Of a DNA stretch of 64,000 nt, positions 8,593-18,037 are shown in pieces. Position numbers and translations under genes: made by a program. The DNA is from Paenibacillus sp. (lineage in GTDB: Bacteria; Bacillota; Bacilli; Paenibacillales; Paenibacillaceae). The notes under the pieces are model-generated. The model had not been told where the DNA came from and did not search any database. It saw only the letters and a program-made list of their open reading frames with translations. Position 1 is the first letter of the stretch, and each line of letters opens with the position of its first letter. The stretch spans positions 1-64,000 of the forward strand of contig JAFWEX010000152.1 of the NCBI GenBank assembly GCA_017512705.1, written 5' to 3'.

Positions 8593-10017
8593 TTAATTGG
8601 TTTTCAGTTCTGTGCCCACCAGCGAGGTTGTTCCATCCATTTTGATGTTGCTCTCTTTGCAGGTCAGGCTGATTTCTTCTTTCGCAGAGAACACGATGCT
8701 TTTCTCGGCATTCATCATAATATCTTCCTTGGCGGAAATCGTGATCTGTTGACTGCTAATTATTTCGATCCCTCTGCCTTCACTGAGTCGAATAAAAATC
8801 TCCCCATCCTTACCGGTAACAATCACCTCTTCAGGCGTCATCTTCAATTCCTTACCAGCGGCGGTACGGAAGTATTTATGATCCGGGTTACTCAGCTTGT
8901 TGCTCTCGCCTTCGTCCGAGTTCTGGCGTACCGAGCTTGTGGCCACCCCTTCTTCTTCCTTGTTTCCGGGAAAATAGACCCGCACATGATCCCCTTTCTC
9001 GGGCATCACGTACCAACCGCTATTTCCTTCCGCCGTATACACGGACTGATAGGGAAAGGCATGCGCCTCGGCCTCGCTTTGCGATGGATCAATGTGCAGA
9101 TGCACTTTCAATTTATCCTTCTCGATGCCAATGACGACCCCTTGCAGTGAAACGCCGATAATTTTATCGTTATGGAATGTATTTTGCCGGAGTCCGCGAT
9201 GGGTACTAAGTGTGTATCGGTGCTTGAGCAGACCATTCTTCATTTCGGTAAATACTTCATATACATATAGGAGCTTGCCCTTGAATTCGATGGCATTCCC
9301 CAGATCCAGCACCCGATTCGTCTCCACTTCGTAATAGACGTAATCTTCTTCACCAACCTCCACCTTAGTGTTCTGGGAGGTGTAACGGAACTTATCCATC
9401 CGCTTCCGGACCCTGTAATTGAAATCCTCCAGCTTGCCCTTGGATGACGTATCAAACACCCCAAAATAAAATTTGGGTGTATCAAATACCGATGCCGGCA
9501 TTAGTCCCGTCCGAAGACGAGACGCAATCCGCTTCAAAAATTGCCAGTCCGTCTCCTCATATTGGAGAGTGAACTTTCCAATGGCTGCGCCATCCGTCGC
9601 AGCATCCATAATATCGATGTTAGGATAGCCAGCCGCAACTTGGTCTAACAACTGTGGATATGTCATCCCATGATTCTGGAATGAACGGCTTTTCTTACGG
9701 ATATCCAATTCATGGGTATGAGAGACGCCCTCCACTTCGAGCATGTAGACGCCACCGCTCACCATCACCCCAACATTGAGAATCAAACCGCTGAACAGGA
9801 TAGATGTACCGCCTTCTTCATCGATCTGACTGATCTCCACTAACGTATCCGAACCGCTTAATCGCACGTATGTATCCTTTTTTTCTTCATCCACAATCCC
9901 GGTGAACTTTACATATGCGTGCTCATTCATCTGTTTGGTAATAACCAGTTCATGCAGACTGACCAGTTCGAACGGGCTTACTCTCACATTTTTGTAAGAC
10001 AAGGCTTCTATACTCAC
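8593..10017 (-). CDS. VgrG-like spike protein without toxin (474 aa)
   Basis: This has the same plan as the spike part of the toxin-bearing protein: a gp27-like N-terminal region (HELDIRKKSRSFQ and FTLQYEETDWQFLKRIASR), an OB-fold region (KVHLHIDPSQSEAEA … YVMPEKGDHVRVYFPG) and a short beta shaft (AKEDIMMNAEKSIVFSAKEEISL). It ends after the shaft with no linker and no toxin. Its GTG start overlaps the preceding stop (GTGA). The two spike proteins are diverged paralogs. Since VgrG acts as a trimer, this one may form mixed spikes with the toxin-bearing protein or serve as the default, unarmed spike. Confidence 0.85.
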   Translation of the reverse strand: MSIEALSYKNVRVSPFELVSLHELVITKQMNEHAYVKFTGIVDEEKKDTYVRLSGSDTLVEISQIDEEGGTSILFSGLILNVGVMVSGGVYMLEVEGVSHTHELDIRKKSRSFQNHGMTYPQLLDQVAAGYPNIDIMDAATDGAAIGKFTLQYEETDWQFLKRIASRLRTGLMPASVFDTPKFYFGVFDTSSKGKLEDFNYRVRKRMDKFRYTSQNTKVEVGEEDYVYYEVETNRVLDLGNAIEFKGKLLYVYEVFTEMKNGLLKHRYTLSTHRGLRQNTFHNDKIIGVSLQGVVIGIEKDKLKVHLHIDPSQSEAEAHAFPYQSVYTAEGNSGWYVMPEKGDHVRVYFPGNKEEEGVATSSVRQNSDEGESNKLSNPDHKYFRTAAGKELKMTPEEVIVTGKDGEIFIRLSEGRGIEIISSQQITISAKEDIMMNAEKSIVFSAKEEISLTCKESNIKMDGTTSLVGTELKTN

Positions 10018-10646
10018 ATTACATCGCCCCTTTCCTCATTGATCTCAAAGCGGATGGAGTTCATCATGGCGGAAGCAACACGTTTCCAATCATCCAGTTC
10101 CATATCCGTGCAGTTAAAGGTACAGATCAGTGCCCGATCCTCCATCGAAGTGAACAGCATGAGATGATACAGATTTGCATTCACGACAGGAGTCAAAAAT
10201 TCACAAGTTGCCGCTTCACGTTCACCCACGATGCGATCCCCATCTCCATACCATTTGGTAAGTTTTTGTGTTCTTCGCAAAATCTGAATCATGCTCTGTT
10301 TAAACAAAGGTAAATCTTCGCTGGGTAAAGGATTGACTGTATGATTTACCGCGATATTAATCGTGCCTTCTGCATTCGTATAGATCGTTCCGGGTCTGTG
10401 CTGTGAGGGATATTTTAGATTCATCATGTGCTCAGACATGGGCTTGAAGGTGCGTGGCAGCATCATCCACAACTTCCCTTCAATCAGCTCGGTTTCTTGA
10501 AATGAGTAAGGTTCGCCACCAATTTGTATAAAAGCAGCCGTTAAGTCGGGATCGGGTTCTTCCGGAATATGTCCGTAACCATCTTCAGGGGTATCTGTTG
10601 TCATACCGTTCATCATTGCAACAATTTTCTCATCCCAATGCTTCAT
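10014..10646 (-). CDS. DcrB-like domain protein (about 210 aa)
   Basis: The start is placed at the ATG at 10646 because GGGAGG lies nine bases upstream; the frame is open further but runs into the preceding gene and lacks a site. After an acidic N-terminal part, residues of about 45-205 resemble the DcrB/PsbP-like fold found in type VI clusters (SEHMMNLKYPSQHRPGTIY, a strand-rich core, then LDDWKRVASAMMNSIRF). Such small proteins in VgrG loci are thought to help effector loading. It has no signal peptide, unlike true DcrB. Translation is coupled to the next spike gene by a GTGA overlap. Confidence 0.65.
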   Translation of the reverse strand: MKHWDEKIVAMMNGMTTDTPEDGYGHIPEEPDPDLTAAFIQIGGEPYSFQETELIEGKLWMMLPRTFKPMSEHMMNLKYPSQHRPGTIYTNAEGTINIAVNHTVNPLPSEDLPLFKQSMIQILRRTQKLTKWYGDGDRIVGEREAATCEFLTPVVNANLYHLMLFTSMEDRALICTFNCTDMELDDWKRVASAMMNSIRFEINEERGDVM

Positions 10647-10675
10647 AATTTCCATCCTCCCATTCTCTTGAACAT

Positions 10676-11455
10676 TCAATCCACAATCATTCGATGCGGT
10701 CCGCCCGCAGGCATACCTGAGCGACCCATTCCCCGACCTGCATTCGCGAGGATGCGATCCAGGTATCGATGAATCTGTGCATGATCGTATTCTCTGTACT
10801 CCAGGCCCAATCGACTGGCAATGTGATGCAAAATGACGCTGCGTGCAACTGTTCCTTCGTTCAGACACATCATGGCAAAGACCAGATCCTGGGGATCAGA
10901 GGTCCCGGTTCGAAGCAACCTCTCGGCATAATCCTTCATGATAACTGGAGATAAGGTGCTGGCGCCTTCGGCTGCATAAGGGACATGAATGACATGCAGA
11001 GTATTGAACTCTGTCGCCAAATCGGCAAAGGTCTGGTAGTCTCGGCGCAGCCGAGCTCCTTCCTTCAGCTTGAATCGAGCTAGTTCGAGTTCGCCGGGTG
11101 CACACGCTATCTCTTCATCGAGCACCAGTTCCGAATGGCTAGTGGTCATGTCACTCCCCGTTTCGTCCGCATGGAATCGAAGTTTGAGCACATTGACTCG
11201 GCCTGTAGCTTGGTATACCACTTCCATAGGCTCTGTCAGCATATAAAGCCTTCCTTTATGCAGCACCATTCCTGGAGCAACCACCAACTTGTCCGGGAAC
11301 ACTTCTACCTCTGCACCCGCGAGAATTCCGTCTGCGTAACCACGATAGTACAAGTCAACGTAGTCTCTGGGGAAATCGCGCAGCCCCTCCAGCATCGACG
11401 TTTTCAAGATTCTTCCCTTGTTAAAATGCGGATACGTATATGTGAACATGAGCAT
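10676..11455 (-). CDS. Hypothetical injection-system structural protein (259 aa)
   Basis: No family recognised. The N-terminal 130 residues read as a beta-rich domain (DGILAGAEVEVFPDKLVVAPGM then KGRLYML), which resembles baseplate or fibre-base proteins that carry a repeated small beta fold. A helical second half ends in a Gly/Met-rich tail (NAGRGMGRSGMPAGG). The start has AAAGGAGGG; ATG at 11455 and at 11449 are both possible. It is placed between the Hsp70-like gene and the spike module, where baseplate genes are expected, but this is inferred from position only. Confidence 0.65.
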   Translation of the reverse strand: MLMFTYTYPHFNKGRILKTSMLEGLRDFPRDYVDLYYRGYADGILAGAEVEVFPDKLVVAPGMVLHKGRLYMLTEPMEVVYQATGRVNVLKLRFHADETGSDMTTSHSELVLDEEIACAPGELELARFKLKEGARLRRDYQTFADLATEFNTLHVIHVPYAAEGASTLSPVIMKDYAERLLRTGTSDPQDLVFAMMCLNEGTVARSVILHHIASRLGLEYREYDHAQIHRYLDRILANAGRGMGRSGMPAGGPHRMIVD

Positions 11456-11480
11456 GATCCCTCCTTTCTGCTCGTGGGCT

Positions 11481-14132
11481 TTACTTCATCCCGTCAAAGA
11501 AGTCGAGTTCCGATAAATCCGTTTCAAACGGAAGCAGCTTCTGCGGCCCCAGATACAGTCGTTCATTCCTGCGGGCTACAGGTAACACATGGAAGCCCCA
11601 ATGCCGATCATCTGGAAAAACAAAAAACTTCGTCTCTCCATTCACGATGGAATCCGTATCATCCTGCGGAATTTTATCTCCGTACTGATCTCGGATCTCT
11701 TCGTAGAGCACCTCTTTATAGGCATCTGGACGGTTCGGATACACCATTTTCTGTCTCAATTGACCATCACTTCCGCTCAGATATAACTCTACTTCGGCCG
11801 TCTCGAATGGACGGGAGATACTGCCCGGAATGCCGTCACTCCGATCCAGACTGCTGATCAGTATTTTCTCACGTCCATTGTGCGTGTAGGCACTAACCGC
11901 ATACGGAATGACCGCGGCATCATGCGTAATTTCGGCTTGAACGCTTCCTGTTTTGCGGGCACTCAGATAACGAATTGCCCCTCGAAGACAGGCAAGTTTA
12001 AGATCAGGCACACGTCCTTCCGCAGGTTTTTGCCGGAACTCAATGCTTCGGCCTGGAACGAACTCTTTCAGCGCTTCCCGAAATACATCAATGCGGCAGG
12101 ACTGACCTGTCAACTTGATAATCGAGTATTGGCTCATCCGCCCCTGACGATAGAAATCATCCAGAAACTTACGAACCACTTCATAGATATCAGCCTTAAT
12201 CAGCTGTGTAATTTCCTTGATATTGAACACCACATCAGGGAACTCGTATTCGTCCTTCAGCTCTCCATTCCGCTCTACCGAGAGGAACCAGCGCTCCATC
12301 GTCGTGATCTGCAGATCACTATCCCCGTCATCTTCCATCTCGGAATGGAATCGATTACGTAAGATGCCTGTTTTGCGGAAAAATTGCTGTTTCATCTCTT
12401 CTGCGATTTCCCACAGGAAGTAGAAGTTACCTCTGACTCGCAGATACTCATCCCGTGAACAATTCTCTCTACGTGCAAAAGCCGTAGGTATGATATGTTC
12501 TGCTTCCTCATACCGCTGCTCCAGCTTCTGATAGACGGATCTCACACCTTCTTCGTCCACTTGACGGAATACATCTGCCCCCGGTGCCTCGATCAGGCTA
12601 TCGATATCCGTGACCTGACGACGTCCGCTGTAATATTCGGCAAATATGATTTTCATGAATTGCATAATGCGATAGGTGATGTTGTGACCTCCGAAGTTGG
12701 TGTCGCCATTTTCGTACGTGGTATGGATATCCAGCTTGTAGGCCATATGCCCGTCCTCGATCGTAAAGGCACAGGATGACAGGTCCGTTGTACCACCGCC
12801 ACAATCAATCACAAGTGCATGGTACGTCTGTCCCTCCATAAAAGCACCGCGTTCCATTCCGTCCGCAAGAGTGTTATAGAGTACAGCCATTCCCTCATCC
12901 AGCGCATAGCTCTGCTCAATCCGATAATCTGGAAGCATCTCGCCGAACATCTGCAAAAACTGTGTTTTCATCTTCACCGGACTGGTAAAATGCACATGTC
13001 GGAATTTGCACTTGAACTGGTGCTCTGCCGTTCGGATAATGTAATTCATATATGCCCGTAACAGATCCATGCGGGATACCATAATGGCATTCCCATGAAC
13101 ATCCACAATCTCTTCCATTTTGTTGTAGTTGCTCACCCAGCGTTTCATGCTTCGGAATACACTGGCACGGCTGCTATATCCACCACGACGCATGCTTCTC
13201 AGCGCTTCATAACCGAATTCGTAACGAACGTTAGCCGGGTCGGAACAATCCGCCACACCAATTGCCGTCGGCAGGACTTCGATCCAATCCGTATCTTTGT
13301 ATGTAGGGTCGGGAAAAGCAACATAGTTAATGGCATCCAGACGTACTCTTCCATTCAACAGATCCTGGCTGCTGGGTGCTTGAATATAACCGTTATGCAA
13401 ATAGGCGCCTGCCGTCGTATTGGAGGTGCCAAAATCAATCGCAAGTACAGCATCTGTCGGTTCAAGCTCCCGGATGTCCAGATCTGCCAGTGGAATTTGA
13501 GTATATTGAAGTTGAACTGGCGGTAGGGGGCGGCTGGAATAGTAGGTCTGATATAAATATTCCGAATCACGTTTGCGGAAAAAAAGCAGACTGTATTGTC
13601 TATTCCCTGATCGTTTCCAGGTGGATCCACTTCCTGCTGTCAGATAGAACGTGCCTGATATCGAGTCGTCCTTGACCAGGTTCAAGATGCCACACAGCTC
13701 CATGCTCTCGTTGACCAAAAGCACGTTGGATTCTACTAATCCACCAGGGGCTGTAACCACATAACGATCCAACTTGTCCACGTTCAACCCTTCGTATAGA
13801 ATCAACCTCGCAGGCACACTGATACCTCCGTCACTACTCATGGGGGACGTCATATGACGGGATATCGCTTTTTGTATTCGCTCGAACCCTCCTTCACAAG
13901 GCGGATTGATCCATAAGACATCGTCTGCTCCCAAAAATTTCAGAATAATACGAATCAGTTCTTCACGCTCGGTACGAGCCCCCAATCCCTCAACCAACCG
14001 CTCTTTGTAACAGATGTTCCGTAATTGAAATGTAGTCATGTCCATCAACTCTTCACGCGTATACCGCATGGTTCCCCTGGCTCGTTCCCTGCCGGTAGCA
14101 TCAGGATACAATCGGTATGAATACCCGTTCAT
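11481..14132 (-). CDS. Hsp70/actin-fold ATPase (883 aa)
   Basis: Residues 228-240 hold a phosphate-1 motif (AIDFGTSNT) and 443-450 the phosphate-2 motif (DCGGGTTD), with YENGDTNFGGHNITY soon after: the ATPase core of Hsp70/actin family proteins. It differs from DnaK: about 220 extra residues precede the core (starting with a helical SAP-like segment), and the C-terminal part is not a clear DnaK substrate domain. Strong AAGGAGG site. Together with the DnaJ gene 6 kb upstream in the same operon it forms a dedicated chaperone pair. I infer a role in folding, assembling or disassembling the sheath, since no ClpV-type ATPase gene is seen. An actin-like filament role is an alternative. Confidence 0.8.
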   Translation of the reverse strand: MNGYSYRLYPDATGRERARGTMRYTREELMDMTTFQLRNICYKERLVEGLGARTEREELIRIILKFLGADDVLWINPPCEGGFERIQKAISRHMTSPMSSDGGISVPARLILYEGLNVDKLDRYVVTAPGGLVESNVLLVNESMELCGILNLVKDDSISGTFYLTAGSGSTWKRSGNRQYSLLFFRKRDSEYLYQTYYSSRPLPPVQLQYTQIPLADLDIRELEPTDAVLAIDFGTSNTTAGAYLHNGYIQAPSSQDLLNGRVRLDAINYVAFPDPTYKDTDWIEVLPTAIGVADCSDPANVRYEFGYEALRSMRRGGYSSRASVFRSMKRWVSNYNKMEEIVDVHGNAIMVSRMDLLRAYMNYIIRTAEHQFKCKFRHVHFTSPVKMKTQFLQMFGEMLPDYRIEQSYALDEGMAVLYNTLADGMERGAFMEGQTYHALVIDCGGGTTDLSSCAFTIEDGHMAYKLDIHTTYENGDTNFGGHNITYRIMQFMKIIFAEYYSGRRQVTDIDSLIEAPGADVFRQVDEEGVRSVYQKLEQRYEEAEHIIPTAFARRENCSRDEYLRVRGNFYFLWEIAEEMKQQFFRKTGILRNRFHSEMEDDGDSDLQITTMERWFLSVERNGELKDEYEFPDVVFNIKEITQLIKADIYEVVRKFLDDFYRQGRMSQYSIIKLTGQSCRIDVFREALKEFVPGRSIEFRQKPAEGRVPDLKLACLRGAIRYLSARKTGSVQAEITHDAAVIPYAVSAYTHNGREKILISSLDRSDGIPGSISRPFETAEVELYLSGSDGQLRQKMVYPNRPDAYKEVLYEEIRDQYGDKIPQDDTDSIVNGETKFFVFPDDRHWGFHVLPVARRNERLYLGPQKLLPFETDLSELDFFDGMK

Positions 14133-14163
14133 CTATCTTCCTCCTTACAACTGCTAGTGCTGC

Positions 14164-14853
14164 TTAATATAGGGCAATCCCGTCCTGTATCATCGTATAG
14201 TCCGCATCCAAAATGCCAAAATGATGACTCCAATATATTTCGGTGTCGAACCGGACCGGCAGAAAGAGTTCAAGAATCAATTCCAGCTTCTCCTTCGCCT
14301 CAGTCTGTTCAGCCTGTCCAATATATAAGAGCAGCTCATCCTTCTCCTCACAATTGGCATAAAGGGTTGAACGCGGAAACATTCGAACGAGTGTATCCCT
14401 TAGTAGATGAACAGCTTCCCCCGTATCGTACAGTCGGAGCAAATTGCAGGCGATCACTTCCTGTTCCTCCTGTCCGAATAGCTCCAGACGTTGCTGAATT
14501 CTTTCCCCGTATATCCCCGAACGCATATCCTTCAGAATGAAACGGATATAATACTCCCTTTTGTTCATGCCTTGCATCAAATCCATATCCGCCAGAAAAT
14601 GAATAACCAGATCAAAGAGCGTCTCTCTCAACTCGACCTGCTCTTCATTATTAATATCGAAGAGGTCCCGGAATATATCAAAAAAACGATAATATGGATT
14701 GACTTCAATCGTGCTTTCCACACTTGAAGCATTCAAATTCGTATGACTCAATTCCATATAGGGTGAATATACACGTGCGGGTACAAACGTTACGTCACGC
14801 AGATCGGTCCCATTACGTTTGGCTCGAATAATCAGATCCCAGATATAATTCAT
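14164..14853 (-). CDS. Hypothetical injection-system protein (229 aa)
   Basis: A soluble helix-rich protein, no signal peptide. The N-terminal part has VNPYYRFFDIFRDLFD near residue 50; the rest is acidic helices (EEQEVIACNLLRLYDTG, AKEKLELILELFLPV). I do not recognise a family. It starts 7 bases after the 431-residue protein gene and is followed by the Hsp70-like gene, so it is firmly inside the operon. By elimination it is a candidate baseplate wedge or cap protein; no residue pattern proves this. Confidence 0.7.
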   Translation of the reverse strand: MNYIWDLIIRAKRNGTDLRDVTFVPARVYSPYMELSHTNLNASSVESTIEVNPYYRFFDIFRDLFDINNEEQVELRETLFDLVIHFLADMDLMQGMNKREYYIRFILKDMRSGIYGERIQQRLELFGQEEQEVIACNLLRLYDTGEAVHLLRDTLVRMFPRSTLYANCEEKDELLLYIGQAEQTEAKEKLELILELFLPVRFDTEIYWSHHFGILDADYTMIQDGIALY

Positions 14854-14860
14854 GATCTAC

Positions 14861-16153
14861 TCACACCCATTCCCCTTCGCAACAGTATTCAGGGAATGCC
14901 AGCTGGATCTCAGATACGAGAAAGCTCAGCAAATCATCCAGAAAAATGGCCAGTTCTGGCTGTTTCTCTTGTCTGCTGAACCTCAGAATCATTCGATGTT
15001 TATCGGTCTCCACACGGACATGATCACTGACAAATGCATTAAGCGGGTACGTAACTCCCAAAGCAGGTCCGGGCGCCACCACTTGCACATCTTCCAGTTC
15101 AATCCCTTCGGCCGCCTGAAATGCATGAATCATACGGGCGATTTCTCCCTTGGACCTTACAGAACGCCCTTCTTGACGCGCGTATTTGCCTGCAAATCCT
15201 TCCCGTTTGTTATTGGAGAACAGCGGAAAGTCCATTCTTCCAATTCGGGTCGTCACAGGAACAGTCACTTTAAGTACGGTCCAAGAATCCGATTTCTCCA
15301 ATGGAGATACGATGGTGATATCTTCTTCCGATCTTTTGATATAACGGATGTGAGACTCTTCGCCATCTACCAAATATCCATGCTCGATCCCTGTTTTGCG
15401 GAGTGGCAACACATGTTCATAATTGATTCGGTCCGACGCCGGAACAGGGAATCCTCCCGTTTTCATATCCAGCTTCTGAATATTCCATAACGGAATCATG
15501 TTCGTTCGTTTGTAAGACTCCCATTCCTCCAGATGGATGGAAAGTTCCTTGACGGTATGCTGTTTGTCCCAGTGCTCTTCATCATCCGAACCCACTAGAA
15601 CACAATCAACAAATTTGAAAATGTACGGAGCATTGACTGATTTCCATGGCAGGCTGTTCTTGCGAAACACTCGATACAGTTCCTCTACTTTGGAGATATA
15701 TGCTGTGCTTGGTTTCAACCGAACTGTTATGTTATGTCTGCCTTCACTTGTTACAATCTCCCCGCGGAATGTCCGATTACTGTTCAGCAGGGATTGTAAT
15801 TGTTGTTGTCCGCACTCCATGTAGAACGTGAACAATTTCATCTCTTCCTTGCGCGCCAGTGCCTCTGAGGCCTCACTCAAATAGACGGTCTGTGGTTCAG
15901 CATCCTCAGCAATGATCGGGTACAGAAATTCATGAATGGGATCCAGATCTTCCCGCGCGCATAATGTGACATATACGTCATGACGCTCTTCCTGTGGTAA
16001 CACCTCATCAAAAACACGTTGCTCAATCTGCTTGTTCAGCGTCTCCTGGTACTCCACAAGATTAAGAAAAACGCCGGTCATGAGATCTTTGAGCATGCGG
16101 CGTTGTTCGAGATCCTCCATCTTGTTAAGACGATCACGGATCATATCTTTCAT
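14861..16153 (-). CDS. Hypothetical injection-system protein, baseplate candidate (431 aa)
   Basis: A large soluble protein: a helical N-terminus (MIRDRLNKMEDLEQRRML), then mixed alpha/beta, with two related-looking beta halves near residues 215-330. The ATG at 16153 overlaps the stop of the preceding PP2C-like gene by one base and has AAGGAGG nine bases upstream. Length and position beside the 229-residue gene recall the TssF/TssG or gp6-type wedge pair found in contractile systems, but no diagnostic motif is visible, so this remains an inference. Confidence 0.7.
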   Translation of the reverse strand: MKDMIRDRLNKMEDLEQRRMLKDLMTGVFLNLVEYQETLNKQIEQRVFDEVLPQEERHDVYVTLCAREDLDPIHEFLYPIIAEDAEPQTVYLSEASEALARKEEMKLFTFYMECGQQQLQSLLNSNRTFRGEIVTSEGRHNITVRLKPSTAYISKVEELYRVFRKNSLPWKSVNAPYIFKFVDCVLVGSDDEEHWDKQHTVKELSIHLEEWESYKRTNMIPLWNIQKLDMKTGGFPVPASDRINYEHVLPLRKTGIEHGYLVDGEESHIRYIKRSEEDITIVSPLEKSDSWTVLKVTVPVTTRIGRMDFPLFSNNKREGFAGKYARQEGRSVRSKGEIARMIHAFQAAEGIELEDVQVVAPGPALGVTYPLNAFVSDHVRVETDKHRMILRFSRQEKQPELAIFLDDLLSFLVSEIQLAFPEYCCEGEWV

Positions 16154-18009
16154 CACGAATCTCCTCCTTCCGATGACTCCTGTTCATTCACGTCAGCCTC
16201 GGTGGCGTCGGTCGTTCCGTTTACCTTGGAGGCAGAATTGCCGCTGGCATTACTTTTCGTTTTCCCCGCAGAAGCACCCGAGCCAGAAGTATCTACATTT
16301 CCGCTTCCAGCCGAAGTGACATTGCCCGTAGAAGAGCTGCTTCCGGCAGCATTACTTGCATTTGTGTTGCCCGTGCTGCCGGTCATATCCAAGTTCATAC
16401 CCGATGTATTGGCCGCATCGAATCCTGTCGCATCCTGCACAGGATCAGCCGCCGGTACGGGTGGGTTCAACTTCTCATCCAGCTTGTTTATTTTCCGCTC
16501 CATGGCCAGCACACGTTCCAGCATGTCGATCTCCTGATAGATCTCCTGTGCCGAAGAATAGGCATCCATGGCCCCGCTATAGTCTCCGGCTTCATTGAAG
16601 CGGTCACCCTTCTGCTCCAACGTATCTGCCTGAAGCTGACGGGATTGCCGCTTGATGTCTGCTCTTTTGGTCTCAGCGGTCTCCAGTTTGGTCGCAATTT
16701 CCTTCAGTGCATCCTTGTATGAGGTTTCCGTGGCAGCCGTTCTTGCTCGTTTATACAAAATGATAGCCCCACTGTAGTCCCCATTCTGGAGTTTCAGATC
16801 CCCCTCCTTAATCCAGTCCTGCACTTGCTGGAAGGTGGTCATCTGATCCAGGCGTTCACGAATAGCTTCGCGGTTAAACATGCTGTAGGACTCAGACAGT
16901 TCAAGCGCTTTGGTGTAACTGGCGGTTGCTTTGGTAATATCGCCTTCTTTCAGATGGGCTTCCCCATCAACCAGGGTCTGAGCAGCAGCCATCTTGCCAG
17001 TTAACAGTTTTTTATGTATGGCATCCTTGATCTTGATCGAATTGTTGCGTGCCAGACTGTAATCCGAGACAGCTTTGGCATATTCCTGCTCCTTGACGTA
17101 TTGGTCTGCGTTCTGTTCATATTGCAACATATCCACGACCAATTCGGCTTTTTTGGCTGCACTTTTCACCGCGTAGAAGATGCCGGCTCCACCAACAATC
17201 AGGAGCATTACCAGCATGATGATGATTCGCTTGATCCACTTTTTGCGGTTTTTGGGCTCTTCATGGAAAATCTTGTTCACATAAATGGCTGCCGCACTAT
17301 AATTCTCGATTCGCGAACGCTGCTTGCTAAGCATTACTTCTTCAAGCGTATCCGCCAGCGTCTGCGGGTCATTAGCTGCCTCAACCGCATCGATCATCTC
17401 TGCATCCTCAACCCCTTCCCATAAACCGGGGGTACAGAGCACAAGTACATCACCATCAGCCAGCTTGATCTTATCGGATACGTAAGGCTTGATCATGCCA
17501 GGTTTGCCTGCATATTCATTCAGATTGCCACGCTCATCATGCTGATCCACGCGATCTTCAGCAATTTGTCCTTCGGCCGCGAGCTGGGCAGCCACACTAT
17601 GATCCTTGCTTTTTAACACGAGCCGATTCCCGCGGAAATGATATAGCCGACTGTGTCCAGCAGATGCCCACACCATACGTGTATAATCAGTCACAACGAT
17701 GACGAATCCCGCTTTAAGTCTTACCCGGCGACTCTCATACTGCAACCATTCGTGTGCAATCTTGATATATTCCGTCAGTCTGCGTTTAGACATGGTTGGC
17801 TTTTCCAAAAAGGACTCCAAAATGGTCTGTACTGTGATCTGCGCACTATTGACTTCCGTATCTGTATCCAGACCATCCGCCATGACATAACAAGCCCAAT
17901 CTTCAAGTTCAACACAGCCATAAAAATCCCGATTTTTCAGGAATGATCCTGCTTCCGAGACAAACGCCGTCTTGAATTCACTGTTCTCCTTCCTCATCCG
18001 TCTCCCCAT
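16153..18009 (-). CDS. Membrane-anchored PP2C-like protein, likely pseudophosphatase (about 618 aa)
   Basis: Residues of about 5-245 have the PP2C fold, but key metal ligands are changed. The first motif is kept (NRD at 26-28, ADG at 44-46). The middle GDS is GHS (H119), the late SDG is TPG (P194), and the DN pair is EN (E235-N236). Catalysis is therefore doubtful and a phospho-binding or scaffold role more likely. One membrane helix (about 262-279) separates it from an outer region with TPR/coiled-coil-like repeats (…YSLARNNS…, …YTKALELSE…, …YKRARTAAT…) and a Ser/Gly/Asn/Thr-rich tail of about 100 residues. I start at 18009; the frame is open to 18102, but that would overlap the preceding gene. 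Together these parts could link a cytoplasmic apparatus to the cell wall. Confidence 0.75.
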   Translation of the reverse strand: MGRRMRKENSEFKTAFVSEAGSFLKNRDFYGCVELEDWACYVMADGLDTDTEVNSAQITVQTILESFLEKPTMSKRRLTEYIKIAHEWLQYESRRVRLKAGFVIVVTDYTRMVWASAGHSRLYHFRGNRLVLKSKDHSVAAQLAAEGQIAEDRVDQHDERGNLNEYAGKPGMIKPYVSDKIKLADGDVLVLCTPGLWEGVEDAEMIDAVEAANDPQTLADTLEEVMLSKQRSRIENYSAAAIYVNKIFHEEPKNRKKWIKRIIIMLVMLLIVGGAGIFYAVKSAAKKAELVVDMLQYEQNADQYVKEQEYAKAVSDYSLARNNSIKIKDAIHKKLLTGKMAAAQTLVDGEAHLKEGDITKATASYTKALELSESYSMFNREAIRERLDQMTTFQQVQDWIKEGDLKLQNGDYSGAIILYKRARTAATETSYKDALKEIATKLETAETKRADIKRQSRQLQADTLEQKGDRFNEAGDYSGAMDAYSSAQEIYQEIDMLERVLAMERKINKLDEKLNPPVPAADPVQDATGFDAANTSGMNLDMTGSTGNTNASNAAGSSSSTGNVTSAGSGNVDTSGSGASAGKTKSNASGNSASKVNGTTDATEADVNEQESSEGGDS

Positions 18010-18037
18010 TCCCCGTCCCTGTGCGTCGCCTGATCCA

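Noticed and set aside
10647-10868. N-terminal extension of the DcrB-like protein
   Set aside because: The extra 74 codons overlap the preceding gene out of frame, are rich in Arg, Ser and Cys and lack a site.
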